The position numbers were made by a program, and so were the translations under genes. The notes below the pieces were generated by a model. The model was not told the origin of the DNA and did no database searches. It saw nothing but the letters and a program-made list of their open reading frames with translations. A stretch of 36,396 nt of DNA, from NCBI RefSeq assembly GCF_014648695.1, contig NZ_BMRP01000024.1, positions 37,203 through 73,598 on the forward strand, given 5' to 3'. Source of the stretch: Streptomyces albospinus. GTDB taxonomy: Bacteria; Actinomycetota; Actinomycetes; Streptomycetales; Streptomycetaceae. Of the stretch, positions 12,758 through 20,529 are shown piece by piece; the stretch's first letter is position 1, and each line of letters begins with the position of its first letter.

Positions 12758-12786
12758 CGGCGGGCGGCCGGAGCGGCGGGCGGCCG
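12758..12786. repeat. 13-bp direct repeat between convergent genes
   Basis: CGGCGGGCGGCCG occurs at 12758-12770 and again at 12774-12786, filling the 30-base gap between the MBL-fold gene and the LacI-type gene. Given the base composition it may be a chance GC-rich duplication. Confidence 0.4.
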
Positions 12787-13842
12787 TCAGGAGGAATCGC
12801 GCGCCATGAGGCGGAAGGTGCCGAGCCGGTGGACGGCGGGCGCGGCGGCCGGGTCGCGGACGAGCCCGTCGACCAGCCCGGCGATCCGGTCCGGCGCGGC
12901 GATCTCGGTGCGGACGCTGGTCAGCCGCGGGCGCAGCAGCCGGGCCGGCAGCAGATCGTCCGCGCCGACCACCGCGATCTGCTCCGGGTCGCCGCCGACG
13001 GTGCGGCCGGCGTCCTGGAGGGCGCGCATCAGCAGCATCGCGTACTCGTCGTTGTAGGCGAACACCGCGTCGAGGCCGAGCGCGGGCCAGGCGGCGGCGA
13101 GCCGGGCCGCACTCTCCTCGGTCAGCGCGAGGTCCAGCGGGCGCACCTCGGCACCGGGGCAGCCGGCGGCTGCGGCCCGTACGCCGGCGAGCCGGGACCC
13201 GGCGAAGGCGGCCAGGCCCGGCTCGGCCGGCAGCACCACGCCGATCCGCCGGCGGCCCCGGGCCAGCAGGTGCTCGCCCGCGAGGACGCCGGCCTCGCGA
13301 TGGTCCAGGAAGAGGGCATGGGCGCCGGGCGGTGCCTGCGGGCCGTGGGTGAGCACCGCCGCGGTGCCGGCGCGCCGCAGCAGCTCGACGGCGGGGGCGT
13401 CCAACGGCGGTCCGTGCAGGGCCAGTACGGCGGCGGGCCGCAGCTCGGCCCAGGCGCGGGCGGCGGCCACGGGGGAGGCGGCGGGCGCGCCGTGCAGTAC
13501 GCCGGTGTAGCCGAGGTGGTGCAGTGCGCTCTGGAATCCGGCCAGGAAGTGCGAGAAGAGGGGCCCGAAGGCGGGTACGGCGTCCGCCGGGGCGGCCATC
13601 AGGACGATGCTGCCCCGACCGGCCCGCAGACTGCGCGCCGCCGCGTGCGGGACGTACCCCAGCTCCTCGGCGGCGGCCCGGACCCGGGCCTGGGTGTGCG
13701 CGGCGACGCGCCCGGCGGCCCGTCCGTTCAGCACGTACGAGACCGTGGCGCGGGACACCCCGGCGCGGCGGGCAACGGCCGCGCTGGTCGGGGGAGTTGG
13801 GGTGGCCGGCGGTCCGGCGGGATCGGTCATCCTGCCGGGCAT
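12787..13842 (-). CDS. LacI-family transcriptional regulator
   Basis: A 351-residue protein (from ATG 13842) with a typical LacI layout. The N-terminal helix-turn-helix is SAAVARRAGVSRATVSYVLNG, followed by the hinge helix region AAEELGYVPHAAARSLRAGR. A periplasmic-binding-protein-like sensor domain then runs to the end (IVLMAAPADAVPAFGPLFSHFLAGFQ ... RRIGVVLP ... DAVFAYNDEYAMLLMRAL ... IAVVGADDLLPARLLRPRLTSVR). The ligand is presumably a sugar or nucleoside but cannot be named. Starts at 13863 (GTG) and 13830 (ATG) are also possible; none has a strong ribosome binding site. It is divergent from an alpha/beta hydrolase gene; a palindrome at 13900-13911 between them is a candidate operator. 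No sugar transporter is adjacent. Confidence 0.85.
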   Translation of the reverse strand: MPGRMTDPAGPPATPTPPTSAAVARRAGVSRATVSYVLNGRAAGRVAAHTQARVRAAAEELGYVPHAAARSLRAGRGSIVLMAAPADAVPAFGPLFSHFLAGFQSALHHLGYTGVLHGAPAASPVAAARAWAELRPAAVLALHGPPLDAPAVELLRRAGTAAVLTHGPQAPPGAHALFLDHREAGVLAGEHLLARGRRRIGVVLPAEPGLAAFAGSRLAGVRAAAAGCPGAEVRPLDLALTEESAARLAAAWPALGLDAVFAYNDEYAMLLMRALQDAGRTVGGDPEQIAVVGADDLLPARLLRPRLTSVRTEIAAPDRIAGLVDGLVRDPAAAPAVHRLGTFRLMARDSS

Positions 13843-13899
13843 CTTCGCACAGGGGTTTGCCACGGGGGTTCGCGGGCTCCGCGTACGGCCTCCGCGTCA

Positions 13900-13911
13900 T
13901 GACACGTGTAA
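13900..13911. promoter_or_regulatory. Candidate LacI-type operator
   Basis: TGACACGTGTAA contains the perfect 8-bp palindrome ACACGTGT with a central CG, a typical form for LacI-family operators. It lies 58 bases upstream of the LacI-type start and 92 bases upstream of the divergent hydrolase. Confidence 0.4.
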
Positions 13912-14002
13912 CGTTCGGGCGTGGCCGCGCCGGACACCCGCAACGCCCGGCGTACGGCGGATCGTCGCGCGCAGGGCGCGAACCCGGCGAGAGGGGCACG
14001 GT

Positions 14003-14698
14003 ATGCAGCTGCACACCCAGGAATGGGGGACCGGCGACCGGATCGCGGTGCTGGTCCACGGGATCATGTCCGACCACCGCACCTGGCACCGGGTCGGCCC
14101 GGCCCTCGCCGGGCGGGGCTATCGCGTCATCGGTGTCGATCTGCGCGGCCACGGCCGCAGTCCGCGCGGCGACTACAGCCCGGAGCTGTTCGCCGACGAC
14201 CTCGTGGACACCCTGCCGATCGGCGCCGAGGTCGTCATCGGGCACTCGCTGGGCGGGCTGGCGCTGTCCCTGGCGGCCGAGCGGCTGCGGCCGGCGCGCG
14301 CGGTCTACAGCGATCCGGCGTGGTCGCTGACCGGGGCGGCGCAGCCGGTCGATCCCGCGGTGTTCGTGACGTTCAAGCGGGCCGGGCGCACGCTGGTGCG
14401 GAACTTCAACCCGCGCTGGGACGACGCCGATGTCGATGTCGAACTGGCCACGCTCGCCGACTGGGACACCGGGACGGCCCTCGCCCTGTCCGGGCACCAT
14501 CTGCGCGACCGGACGCCGGAGCGGCCGGTGGTGCCGTCGCTGGTGCAGATCGCGGGGGAGGGGTTCCTCTTCACCGAGGAGGCGGCGAAGGAGCTGGCCG
14601 CCCGCGGTTTCGAGGTCCGTACGGTGCAGGGCGCGGGGCACACCATCCATCGGGACGACCTCCCGGGGTTCCTGGCCGGGCTGGAGGGGTGGGTCTAG
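14003..14698 (+). CDS. Alpha/beta hydrolase
   Basis: A 231-residue alpha/beta hydrolase. The oxyanion region is VLVHGIMSDHRTWHRVG (residues about 14-30), DLRGHGRS follows, the nucleophile elbow is GHSLGG with Ser82, and the catalytic His is in GAGHTIHRDD near residue 215. The acid is probably in the strand PSLVQIAGEGFLF, where an Asp is expected; only Glu is seen there, which is permissible but notable. The cap domain is short. The ATG at 14003 has GAGAGGGG upstream (about 13989-13996). The substrate is unknown. It is divergent from a LacI-type regulator that may control it and convergent with the metalloprotease gene. Confidence 0.8.
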   Translation: MQLHTQEWGTGDRIAVLVHGIMSDHRTWHRVGPALAGRGYRVIGVDLRGHGRSPRGDYSPELFADDLVDTLPIGAEVVIGHSLGGLALSLAAERLRPARAVYSDPAWSLTGAAQPVDPAVFVTFKRAGRTLVRNFNPRWDDADVDVELATLADWDTGTALALSGHHLRDRTPERPVVPSLVQIAGEGFLFTEEAAKELAARGFEVRTVQGAGHTIHRDDLPGFLAGLEGWV

Positions 14699-14710
14699 GA
14701 CCGGCCCGCA

Positions 14711-14734
14711 GACACTGACATAGCGTCAGGTGTC
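14711..14734. terminator. Bidirectional terminator overlapping the metalloprotease stop codon
   Basis: GACACTGAC (14711-14719) pairs with GTCAGGTGTC (14725-14734) with one bulged base and a 5-base loop. It lies between convergent genes, and the minus-strand gene's TGA stop (14728-14726) is inside the right arm. Confidence 0.6.
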
Positions 14735-15637
14735 GCAGTCCAGAAGGGTTTTGCACAGGCCGCAGCGGGCCTGGATCCGGCCGCGGACCGGGACGCGGAT
14801 GCGCTGCCAGCAGGCGGGGCAGGGGAAGGACACCCGCGGCGGGGAGCCGGTTCCCGCCGCGGGTTCGAAGGTGTAGCCGTCGCCGGTGGCGGCGGGCCGG
14901 GCGGTGCGCCCGGAGTCCTGGGCCAGCCGGCGGTCCTTGGCGTAGCGGAGCCGGGCGGCCCAGCCGGCGGCGGCCAGCGGCGGGCGCCGGGCGTCCTGGC
15001 GGGCCCGCGCCCGCCCCGCGAGGTACGCCTCGTACGCCTGCGGGCTGGTGAACCACGGCGCCGGGTCCTCGCCGAAGAACTCGGCGCGCTTGGCGAGGAC
15101 ATAGCCGAACTCCTCCGGTGTGAGATAGCCGAGTTTCTGCGAGAACGGGCCGTGCTCGCGGTAGGCGTCCAGCAGCAGCCAGCCGGCGCCGAGGTAGGTG
15201 GTGGCGGTGTCGGTGAGGATCTCGTTGTCGCGGGTGCCGGGGAACGACAGGTCGAGCCGGTGCAGGTAGACGTGCGTCACCTCGTGGGCCAGGGCGGCGC
15301 CGATGTCCTTGCGGTGCTTCTTGAACCGCTCGTTGAGCTCGACGAAGTACTCGGGGCCCGCGGTCAGTTCGACGTGGGCGGCGTGCTCCATCTCGCGGAA
15401 GGTGACCACGATCCGGGCGTCCGGCAGCCGCAGCTGGTGGACCATGGCATGGGCGATCCGCTGCGCGCCCAGGTGGATGTCCTCGGTGTCGTCGAAGGCG
15501 ACGTCGACCGGCAGCACGCTGGTGTCGAACGTGCTGACGGTGTCGTGGGAGAGGCGTCTGAAGAGGGCCGTGAGGGCCGCGCGGACCGTGTCGAGATGGG
15601 GGTATCCGTGCTGGATGTCGCTGCCGCCGGTCGCCAT
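14726..15637 (-). CDS. Zinc metalloprotease-like protein with C-terminal zinc ribbon
   Basis: A 303-residue protein with HEVTH at residues 118-122 and NEILTD (Glu139, Asp143) downstream, an arrangement like gluzincin or SprT-type HExxH enzymes. Upstream strands (ARIVVTFREMEHAAHVELTAGPEYFVELNERFKKH) have the beta-rich look of such a fold. The C-terminus carries a four-Cys zinc ribbon, Cys273/Cys276 and Cys292/Cys295 (CPAC...CGLC). There is no signal peptide or membrane segment, so it is cytoplasmic. It is not a recognised peptidase family to me, and substrates are unknown; it may act on DNA-protein complexes or have a regulatory role. The ATG at 15637 is preceded by TACAGT ending 6 bases upstream, the clear pattern of a leaderless mRNA. 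It is divergent from the trypsin gene. Confidence 0.7.
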   Translation of the reverse strand: MATGGSDIQHGYPHLDTVRAALTALFRRLSHDTVSTFDTSVLPVDVAFDDTEDIHLGAQRIAHAMVHQLRLPDARIVVTFREMEHAAHVELTAGPEYFVELNERFKKHRKDIGAALAHEVTHVYLHRLDLSFPGTRDNEILTDTATTYLGAGWLLLDAYREHGPFSQKLGYLTPEEFGYVLAKRAEFFGEDPAPWFTSPQAYEAYLAGRARARQDARRPPLAAAGWAARLRYAKDRRLAQDSGRTARPAATGDGYTFEPAAGTGSPPRVSFPCPACWQRIRVPVRGRIQARCGLCKTLLDCDT

Positions 15638-15722
15638 CCGGACACTGTACGGCCGGGCGGGTGCGATCGGCCGTGTTGCGCACGGGGCGGGCGCGGTGCG
15701 GGAGTTGGCCTGATGTTGACCC

Positions 15723-15752
15723 TTGTCACTCCGTTCCCGCACTCCACATAAT
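15723..15752 (+). promoter_or_regulatory. Promoter of the secreted trypsin gene
   Basis: TTGTCA (15723-15728), 18 bases, CATAAT (15747-15752): five of six matches to each housekeeping hexamer. This gives a leader of roughly 145 bases before the TTG start. Confidence 0.55.
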
Positions 15753-15792
15753 CGCAGGGCGCTTTACGGGTTCATTGCCAACGGGCCCGGAT

Positions 15793-15835
15793 GCTTTGCG
15801 GTGCACTGCCGTTTTTCCCGCTCGCTTTGCGGTGC
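15793..15835 (+). repeat. 12-bp direct repeat in the trypsin gene leader
   Basis: GCTTTGCGGTGC occurs at 15793-15804 and 15824-15835, start to start 31 bases, about three helical turns. It lies downstream of the predicted promoter and upstream of the ribosome binding site; it may bind a regulator. Confidence 0.6.
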
Positions 15836-15903
15836 GCATGCCCGGCTCTGGGGTTGGCATGGACTCGTCATTACGCGTTCAACCCCCCACGAAAGGACAT
15901 CCG

Positions 15904-16713
15904 TTGCGCAACTCCCTGAAGCACCTCAAGAGAACCACCGCCGCCGGCGCGATCGCCCTGGCGGCCTTCAGTCTCCAGCCGGGCGCCGCCTCGGCCGCGC
16001 CCGCGCCGGACCCCGGCGGCTCCGTGCACACCGACGTCGTCGGCGGCACCAGGGCGGCCCAGGGCGAATTCCCCTTCATGGTCCGGCTGTCGATGGGCTG
16101 CGGAGGCGCCCTCTACACCAAGGACATCGTGCTCACCGCCGCCCACTGCGTCGACCGCAGCGGCCCGGACACCTCCATCACCGCCACCGCCGGCGTCGTC
16201 GACCTCCAGGACTCCGCCGCCGTCAAGGTCAACTCCACCCAGGTCCTCCAGGCCCCCGGCTACAGCGGCAAGGGCAAGGACTGGGCGCTCATCAAGCTCG
16301 CCAAGCCGATAGACCGGCCCACCCTGAAGATCGCCGAGGACGACCGGCTCACCAACGGCGACTTCACCATCGCCGGCTGGGGCGCCGACAAGGAAGGCGG
16401 CGACCAGCAGCGCTACCTGCTCAAGGCGACCGTGCCGTTCATCGACGACGCCACCTGCCGGAAGGCCTACGGCGACGCCCTCACTCCCGGTGAGGAGATC
16501 TGCGCCGGCAAGCTGGACACCGGCGGCACCGACACCTGCCAGGGCGACTCCGGCGGCCCGATGTTCCGCAAGGACGACGCCGGCCAGTGGCTCCAGGTCG
16601 GCATCGTCTCCTGGGGCGAGGGCTGCGCCCGGCCCGGCAAGCCCGGCGTCTACAGCGAGGTGAGCGCCTTCGCCGCGAACATCAAGAAGGCCGCCGCCGA
16701 ACTCGGCGGCTGA
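15904..16713 (+). CDS. sprT: Secreted trypsin-like serine protease (S. griseus trypsin type)
   Basis: A 269-residue S1 protease closely resembling Streptomyces griseus trypsin, including the block starting VVGGTRAAQGEFPFMVRLSM. A signal peptide (residues 1-31, ending ASA) and short propeptide (32-44) precede the mature N-terminus Val45. The catalytic triad is His81 (TAAHC), Asp126 (KDWALIKL) and Ser216 (GDSGGP); Asp210 is the base of the S1 pocket, giving cleavage after Arg or Lys. Six Cys can make three disulfides. The start is TTG at 15904, with GAAAGGA about 8 bases upstream (15891-15897); the frame is open further upstream but without a better start. Activation probably requires propeptide removal outside the cell. 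In S. griseus such trypsins are developmentally controlled. Confidence 0.95.
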   Translation: MRNSLKHLKRTTAAGAIALAAFSLQPGAASAAPAPDPGGSVHTDVVGGTRAAQGEFPFMVRLSMGCGGALYTKDIVLTAAHCVDRSGPDTSITATAGVVDLQDSAAVKVNSTQVLQAPGYSGKGKDWALIKLAKPIDRPTLKIAEDDRLTNGDFTIAGWGADKEGGDQQRYLLKATVPFIDDATCRKAYGDALTPGEEICAGKLDTGGTDTCQGDSGGPMFRKDDAGQWLQVGIVSWGEGCARPGKPGVYSEVSAFAANIKKAAAELGG

Positions 16714-16737
16714 GCCGGCCACCGGCCGGCGCCCGCC

Positions 16738-16765
16738 GGGGCCCGGGACGCGCTCCCCGGGCCCC
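16738..16765. terminator. Terminator of the trypsin gene
   Basis: GGGGCCCGGG (16738-16747) and CCCGGGCCCC (16756-16765) form a perfect 10-bp stem with an 8-base loop, 25 bases after the stop. Confidence 0.75.
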
Positions 16766-16944
16766 GCGCGGTGCCGCTGCGCCGTGCGCCGCTGCGCGAG
16801 GGCGGGGCCCGCACCCAGCCGGTCGCCGGGACCACCGAGGCACGCGCCCCGACCGAGGCGTTCGCCCGGACCGGCCCGCCCGTCGTGCTGTCCGTCGAGC
16901 CGCGGCCGACGACGCCGCGCCGCACCCCGTCCTTCCGCGACATC

Positions 16945-16972
16945 TGTCCAACACCTGCCGCCCCTTTGTCCA
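16945..16972 (+). promoter_or_regulatory. Candidate AraC-type half-sites upstream of the GH101 gene
   Basis: TGTCCA at 16945-16950 and 16967-16972 are direct repeats 22 bases apart, two helical turns, as expected for AraC-family half-sites. The second lies in CTTTGTCCATGG, matched by CTTTGTCCACGG (minus strand, 20468-20457) upstream of the araC-type gene downstream. Confidence 0.4.
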
Positions 16973-17044
16973 TGGGCGCCCGCCCCACCCGCCCCGCACG
17001 CTGTCCGCCGGCAGGCAGTGCAGGGACGAAGGAGGAGCGCGCGT

Positions 17045-20000
17045 ATGAACGGACAGCCAGGGCCCAGCCGCAGACAGATCGTCGCCGCCACCGCGCTCGC
17101 CGGGGTCGCCGGTGCCGTCCCCCTCGGTACGCACCCCGCCGCCGCGGCCCCGCGGCCCGCCGAGGCGGTCCTGCGCTCCGCCGCGCTGGCCGTCCGCGTC
17201 GACACCGCCTTCCCGCGCATCGTCTCCTACACCGACCGCGCCACCGGCGCCGTCCTGCACGCCCAGGAGAACCCCGTCACCCAGGTCCTGATCGACGGCA
17301 CCGCCCGCACCCCGCAGGTCACCCACCGCGCCCGCGCCGGCCGCCCCGACCGGGCCGCCTACACCCTGGCCTTCGACGGCGGCACCACCGTCGACGTCGA
17401 GATCGCCGTCACCGGCCCACAGGTCACCTGGCGGGTCACCGGCATCACCGACACCCCCGCACTGCGCATCGGCACCCTGGAGATCCCCGGCCTCGCCCTG
17501 CTCGCCGTCCGCAGCGACCAGCCCGGCGCCACCCTGCTCGCCGCCCGCCTCCAGCTCGACAAGGCCAAGAGCGGCGACACCCTCGTGCGGATCACCCCCA
17601 CCACCCCCGTCGAGGCCGCGCCCACCGGCTGCGCCTACGCCGTCGTCGCCACCGACCACCTCGCCGCCGCCATCGAGACCAACACCGTCCAGGACCATCC
17701 GACCGGGGACACCGCCTGGGAGAACGGCCGGCTGTGGCACCGGACCCGGCAGGGCGACGGCTTCGTCGCGGCCGAACTCGTCCCCGGCCAGTGGACCCAC
17801 CGGGCCACCGGCCAGCCGCTCGACGCCACCGAACCGCTCCCGTACGCCACCGTCATCGTCACCGGCGACCGCAACGGCGACGGCCGCACCGACTGGCAGG
17901 ACGCCGCCATCGCCCTGCGCGACATCATGGTCGTCCCGCTCGGCGCCGACACCCAGCACCTGCGGGTCGTCCCGCACATCCCCTTCAACTTCGCCAGCCA
18001 GGCCACCAATCCGTTCCTCGCCACCCTCGACCACGTCAAACGGATCGCGCTGGCCACCGACGGGCTGCGCCAGTTCACCCTCCTCAAGGGCTACCAGTCC
18101 GAGGGCCACGACTCCGCACACCCCGACTACGGCGGCAACTACAACCGGCGCGCCGGCGGCCTGGCCGACCTCAACACCCTGCTCCGCGCCGGGAGGAAAT
18201 GGCACAGCGACTTCGCGGTGCACGTCAACGCCACCGAGTCCTACCCCGTCGCGCACGCCTTCTCCGAAAAACTCGTCGACAAGAACGACAAGCAGTGGGA
18301 CTGGCTCGACCAGTCCTACCGCATCGACGCCCGCCGCGACCTGGTGTCCGGCGACATCGCCGCCCGCTTCGCGCAACTCCGCAAGGAGACCGACCCCGCC
18401 CTGACCACCGTCTACCTCGACGTGTTCCGCGAATCCGGCTGGAACTCCGACCGCCTCCAGCGGCACCTTCGCGACCAGGGCTGGCAGGTCGCCACCGAAT
18501 GGGGCCACGGCCTGGAGCGTTCCGCACTCTGGTCGCACTGGGCCAACGAGACCGACTACGGCCCCGACACCTCACGCGGCATCAACTCGCGGCTGATCCG
18601 CTTCGTGCGCAACCACCACAAGGACGTCTTCGCCGACAAATGGCCGACGCTGCTCGGCGCGCCCCGGATGGGCAACTTCGAGGGCTGGACCGGGAAGACC
18701 GACTGGCACGCGTTCCACACCATCGTGTGGACCGACGCACTGCCCGCCAAGTACCTCCAGGCGTACCCGATCCGGACCTGGAGCGACCACGAGATCACCT
18801 TCGAAGGCCCCACCCGCACCTCCGTCAGCGACGCCGACGGCACCCGGAAGATCACCACCGACGGCCGCCTCGTCTACGACGGCGGCAGCTACCTGCTGCC
18901 CTGGGAACCCCGCTCCGCCACCGACCCCGCCAAGCTCTACCACTACAACCCCCGCGGCGGGCAGAGCAGTTGGCAGCTGCCGCGCGGCTGGTCGGGCGCC
19001 CCCGCGGTCTACGTCTACCGGCTCACCGACCAGGGCCGCACCGAGCAGACCCGGGTCCCCGCCGGCGGCGGCCGGATCACCCTCGACGCCCGGCCCGGCG
19101 TCGCCTACGTCGTCTACCGGAGCAAGGCCCCCGCCCAGCCCGACCCCGACTGGGGCGAGGGCACCCCGCTGGCCGACCCCGGGTTCCACGCCGGCAACCT
19201 GGACCGGTGGCAGGTCACCGGACCCGCCACCGTACAGATCAGTAGAAGCGGCGACTACGAACTCGTCATCGGCCCCGGCGCCGCCGCCACCGTCGGCCAG
19301 CAAATCGCCCGGCTCGCCCCCGGCGACTACGCCGCCTCCGTCCAGGTCGAGGTCGGCGCGAGCGCGGGGGAGCGGCGGCGGGCCGGCCTCGCGATCCGCA
19401 CCGCCGACGGCATCACCGCCGACAACTGGACCGAGACCTCCACCGCCGGCAACTACGTCGCCGCCGACCGCAAGTCCGGCACCCGCTTCCAGCGGCTGTC
19501 CACCCGCTTCACCGTCCCCGAGGGCGGCGGCCCGGTCACCCTCGCCCTGACCGCCGCGGCCGGCCGGGCCCGGGTCCGCTTCGACAACGTGCGCATCACC
19601 CCGGCACCGCGCACCGGCCGCCCCGGCACCCTCGTGCACGAGGACTTCGAGCACGTCCCGCAGGGCTGGGGCCCCTTCGTCAAGGGCGACGCCGGCGGCA
19701 GCACCGACCCCCGCACCCATATCGCCCAGCGGCACGCACCGTTCACCCGGCGCGGCTGGAACGGCAAGGCGATCGACGACGTCATCGACGGCGGCCAGTC
19801 CCTGAAGTCCCGCGGCGAGAACACCGGCCTGGTCTACCGGACCCTCCCGCACACCGTCCGCTTCACCCCCGGCCGCCGCTACCGGGTCGCCTTCCGCTAC
19901 GAGAACGAGCAGGCCGGCCAGTACGCCTGGGTCACCGCCGTCGACGAGCCCGCGGCCCGCGAGCTGAGCCGCACCCCGCTGCCGGTGGCGACCCAACCGG

Positions 20001-20122
20001 CCACCTGGACCTACGAGTTCACCGCGCCGGACCGGGGCGAGGCATGGGTGGGGCTGCGCAAGACGGGCGGCGACGGGACCGCGGAGTTCGTACTGGACGC
20101 GTTCGAGGTCACCGCACTGTGA
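17045..20122 (+). CDS. Secreted GH101 endo-alpha-N-acetylgalactosaminidase
   Basis: A 1025-residue exported glycosidase of family GH101, which releases the core-1 disaccharide Gal-beta-1,3-GalNAc from Ser/Thr of mucin-type glycoproteins. A Tat signal (SRRQIVAATALAGVAGA, residues 8-24) ends near AAAA. A beta-sandwich N-terminal domain leads to an EF-hand-like loop, DRNGDGRTDWQD (about 276-287), typical of the family. The catalytic barrel then carries candidate nucleophile Asp459 (TVYLDVFRESGW) and acid/base Glu485 (ATEWGHG). The last 300 residues form two carbohydrate-binding-like beta-sandwiches (from about ADPGFHAGNLDRWQV, and from HEDFEHVPQGWG). The ATG at 17045 follows AAGGAGGA at 8 bases. 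It sits between a secreted trypsin and an AraC-type regulator. Confidence 0.88.
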   Translation: MNGQPGPSRRQIVAATALAGVAGAVPLGTHPAAAAPRPAEAVLRSAALAVRVDTAFPRIVSYTDRATGAVLHAQENPVTQVLIDGTARTPQVTHRARAGRPDRAAYTLAFDGGTTVDVEIAVTGPQVTWRVTGITDTPALRIGTLEIPGLALLAVRSDQPGATLLAARLQLDKAKSGDTLVRITPTTPVEAAPTGCAYAVVATDHLAAAIETNTVQDHPTGDTAWENGRLWHRTRQGDGFVAAELVPGQWTHRATGQPLDATEPLPYATVIVTGDRNGDGRTDWQDAAIALRDIMVVPLGADTQHLRVVPHIPFNFASQATNPFLATLDHVKRIALATDGLRQFTLLKGYQSEGHDSAHPDYGGNYNRRAGGLADLNTLLRAGRKWHSDFAVHVNATESYPVAHAFSEKLVDKNDKQWDWLDQSYRIDARRDLVSGDIAARFAQLRKETDPALTTVYLDVFRESGWNSDRLQRHLRDQGWQVATEWGHGLERSALWSHWANETDYGPDTSRGINSRLIRFVRNHHKDVFADKWPTLLGAPRMGNFEGWTGKTDWHAFHTIVWTDALPAKYLQAYPIRTWSDHEITFEGPTRTSVSDADGTRKITTDGRLVYDGGSYLLPWEPRSATDPAKLYHYNPRGGQSSWQLPRGWSGAPAVYVYRLTDQGRTEQTRVPAGGGRITLDARPGVAYVVYRSKAPAQPDPDWGEGTPLADPGFHAGNLDRWQVTGPATVQISRSGDYELVIGPGAAATVGQQIARLAPGDYAASVQVEVGASAGERRRAGLAIRTADGITADNWTETSTAGNYVAADRKSGTRFQRLSTRFTVPEGGGPVTLALTAAAGRARVRFDNVRITPAPRTGRPGTLVHEDFEHVPQGWGPFVKGDAGGSTDPRTHIAQRHAPFTRRGWNGKAIDDVIDGGQSLKSRGENTGLVYRTLPHTVRFTPGRRYRVAFRYENEQAGQYAWVTAVDEPAARELSRTPLPVATQPATWTYEFTAPDRGEAWVGLRKTGGDGTAEFVLDAFEVTAL

Positions 20123-20126
20123 AACG

Positions 20127-20163
20127 GCCGGGCCGGACCCGGGGCACACCCCCGCGGCCCGGC
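20127..20163. terminator. Terminator of the GH101 gene
   Basis: GCCGGGCCG (20127-20135) pairs perfectly with CGGCCCGGC (20155-20163); the 19-base loop contains further complementary G and C runs. It starts 5 bases after the stop codon. Confidence 0.7.
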
Positions 20164-20200
20164 CCGCCGTCCCTCAGCACCTCGTTAGGCCCCTCCCACA

Positions 20201-20216
20201 GCACCGGACCCGGTGC
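20201..20216. repeat. 16-bp palindrome upstream of the AraC-type gene
   Basis: GCACCGG and CCGGTGC, separated by AC, form a perfect 7-bp inverted repeat. The short spacer suits a protein-binding site better than a transcript hairpin. Confidence 0.5.
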
Positions 20217-20456
20217 GTACAGCCCACGCCGCGGCCCCGCCGACGGGCAGCGCCCCGGCGGAAAACCGCTCCACCACGCGAACCCCCGTAGCCGTCCCGG
20301 CAGTTCCGGCACGGCCTCACCGGCACCGCCGGCCGGCGCCGCACCGCCCCGCCCCCTCCAGTCGCAGCCCGCGCGCCCGTACGCCGGACGGACACCGCCG
20401 CCCGTGCAGCACCCCGCCGCCGATCCCCCCGGCCCGCCCTCTGGCGGCCCGCCGGT

Positions 20457-20468
20457 CCGTGGACAAAG
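20457..20468 (-). promoter_or_regulatory. Motif shared with the GH101 promoter region
   Basis: On the minus strand it reads CTTTGTCCACGG; upstream of the GH101 gene the plus strand has CTTTGTCCATGG. Eleven of twelve bases agree, in an otherwise GC-dominated intergenic region. Confidence 0.4.
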
Positions 20469-20529
20469 ATCTCTGCTGTTCGGACGCAGCGGCGGCGCAC
20501 GGCGCACCCGCCGACGGGAGGCGCGCGGC

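Larger units (their letters stand above)
16714..17044. other. Intergenic region upstream of the GH101 gene
   Basis: 331 bases without a supported gene. It contains the trypsin terminator (16738-16765), then two TGTCCA elements at 16945-16950 and 16967-16972, 22 bases apart, and an AAGGAGGA ribosome binding site at 17029-17036. The 12-base motif CTTTGTCCATGG (16964-16975) recurs, with one mismatch and inverted, upstream of the AraC-type gene. Confidence 0.6.
20123..20529. other. 407-bp region upstream of the AraC-type gene
   Basis: No gene is supported; frames here are open only through base composition. It holds the GH101 terminator, a 16-bp palindrome GCACCGG-AC-CCGGTGC at 20201-20216, and the shared motif at 20457-20468 62 bases before the AraC-type start. 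GGGAGG at 20516-20521 is the ribosome binding site. Confidence 0.5.

Noticed and set aside
17045..20122. Dockerin/cellulosome component, from the calcium-loop motif in the GH101 protein
   Set aside because: A single DxNxDGxxD loop followed by WQD is typical of GH101 itself; there is no second dockerin repeat and no cohesin.
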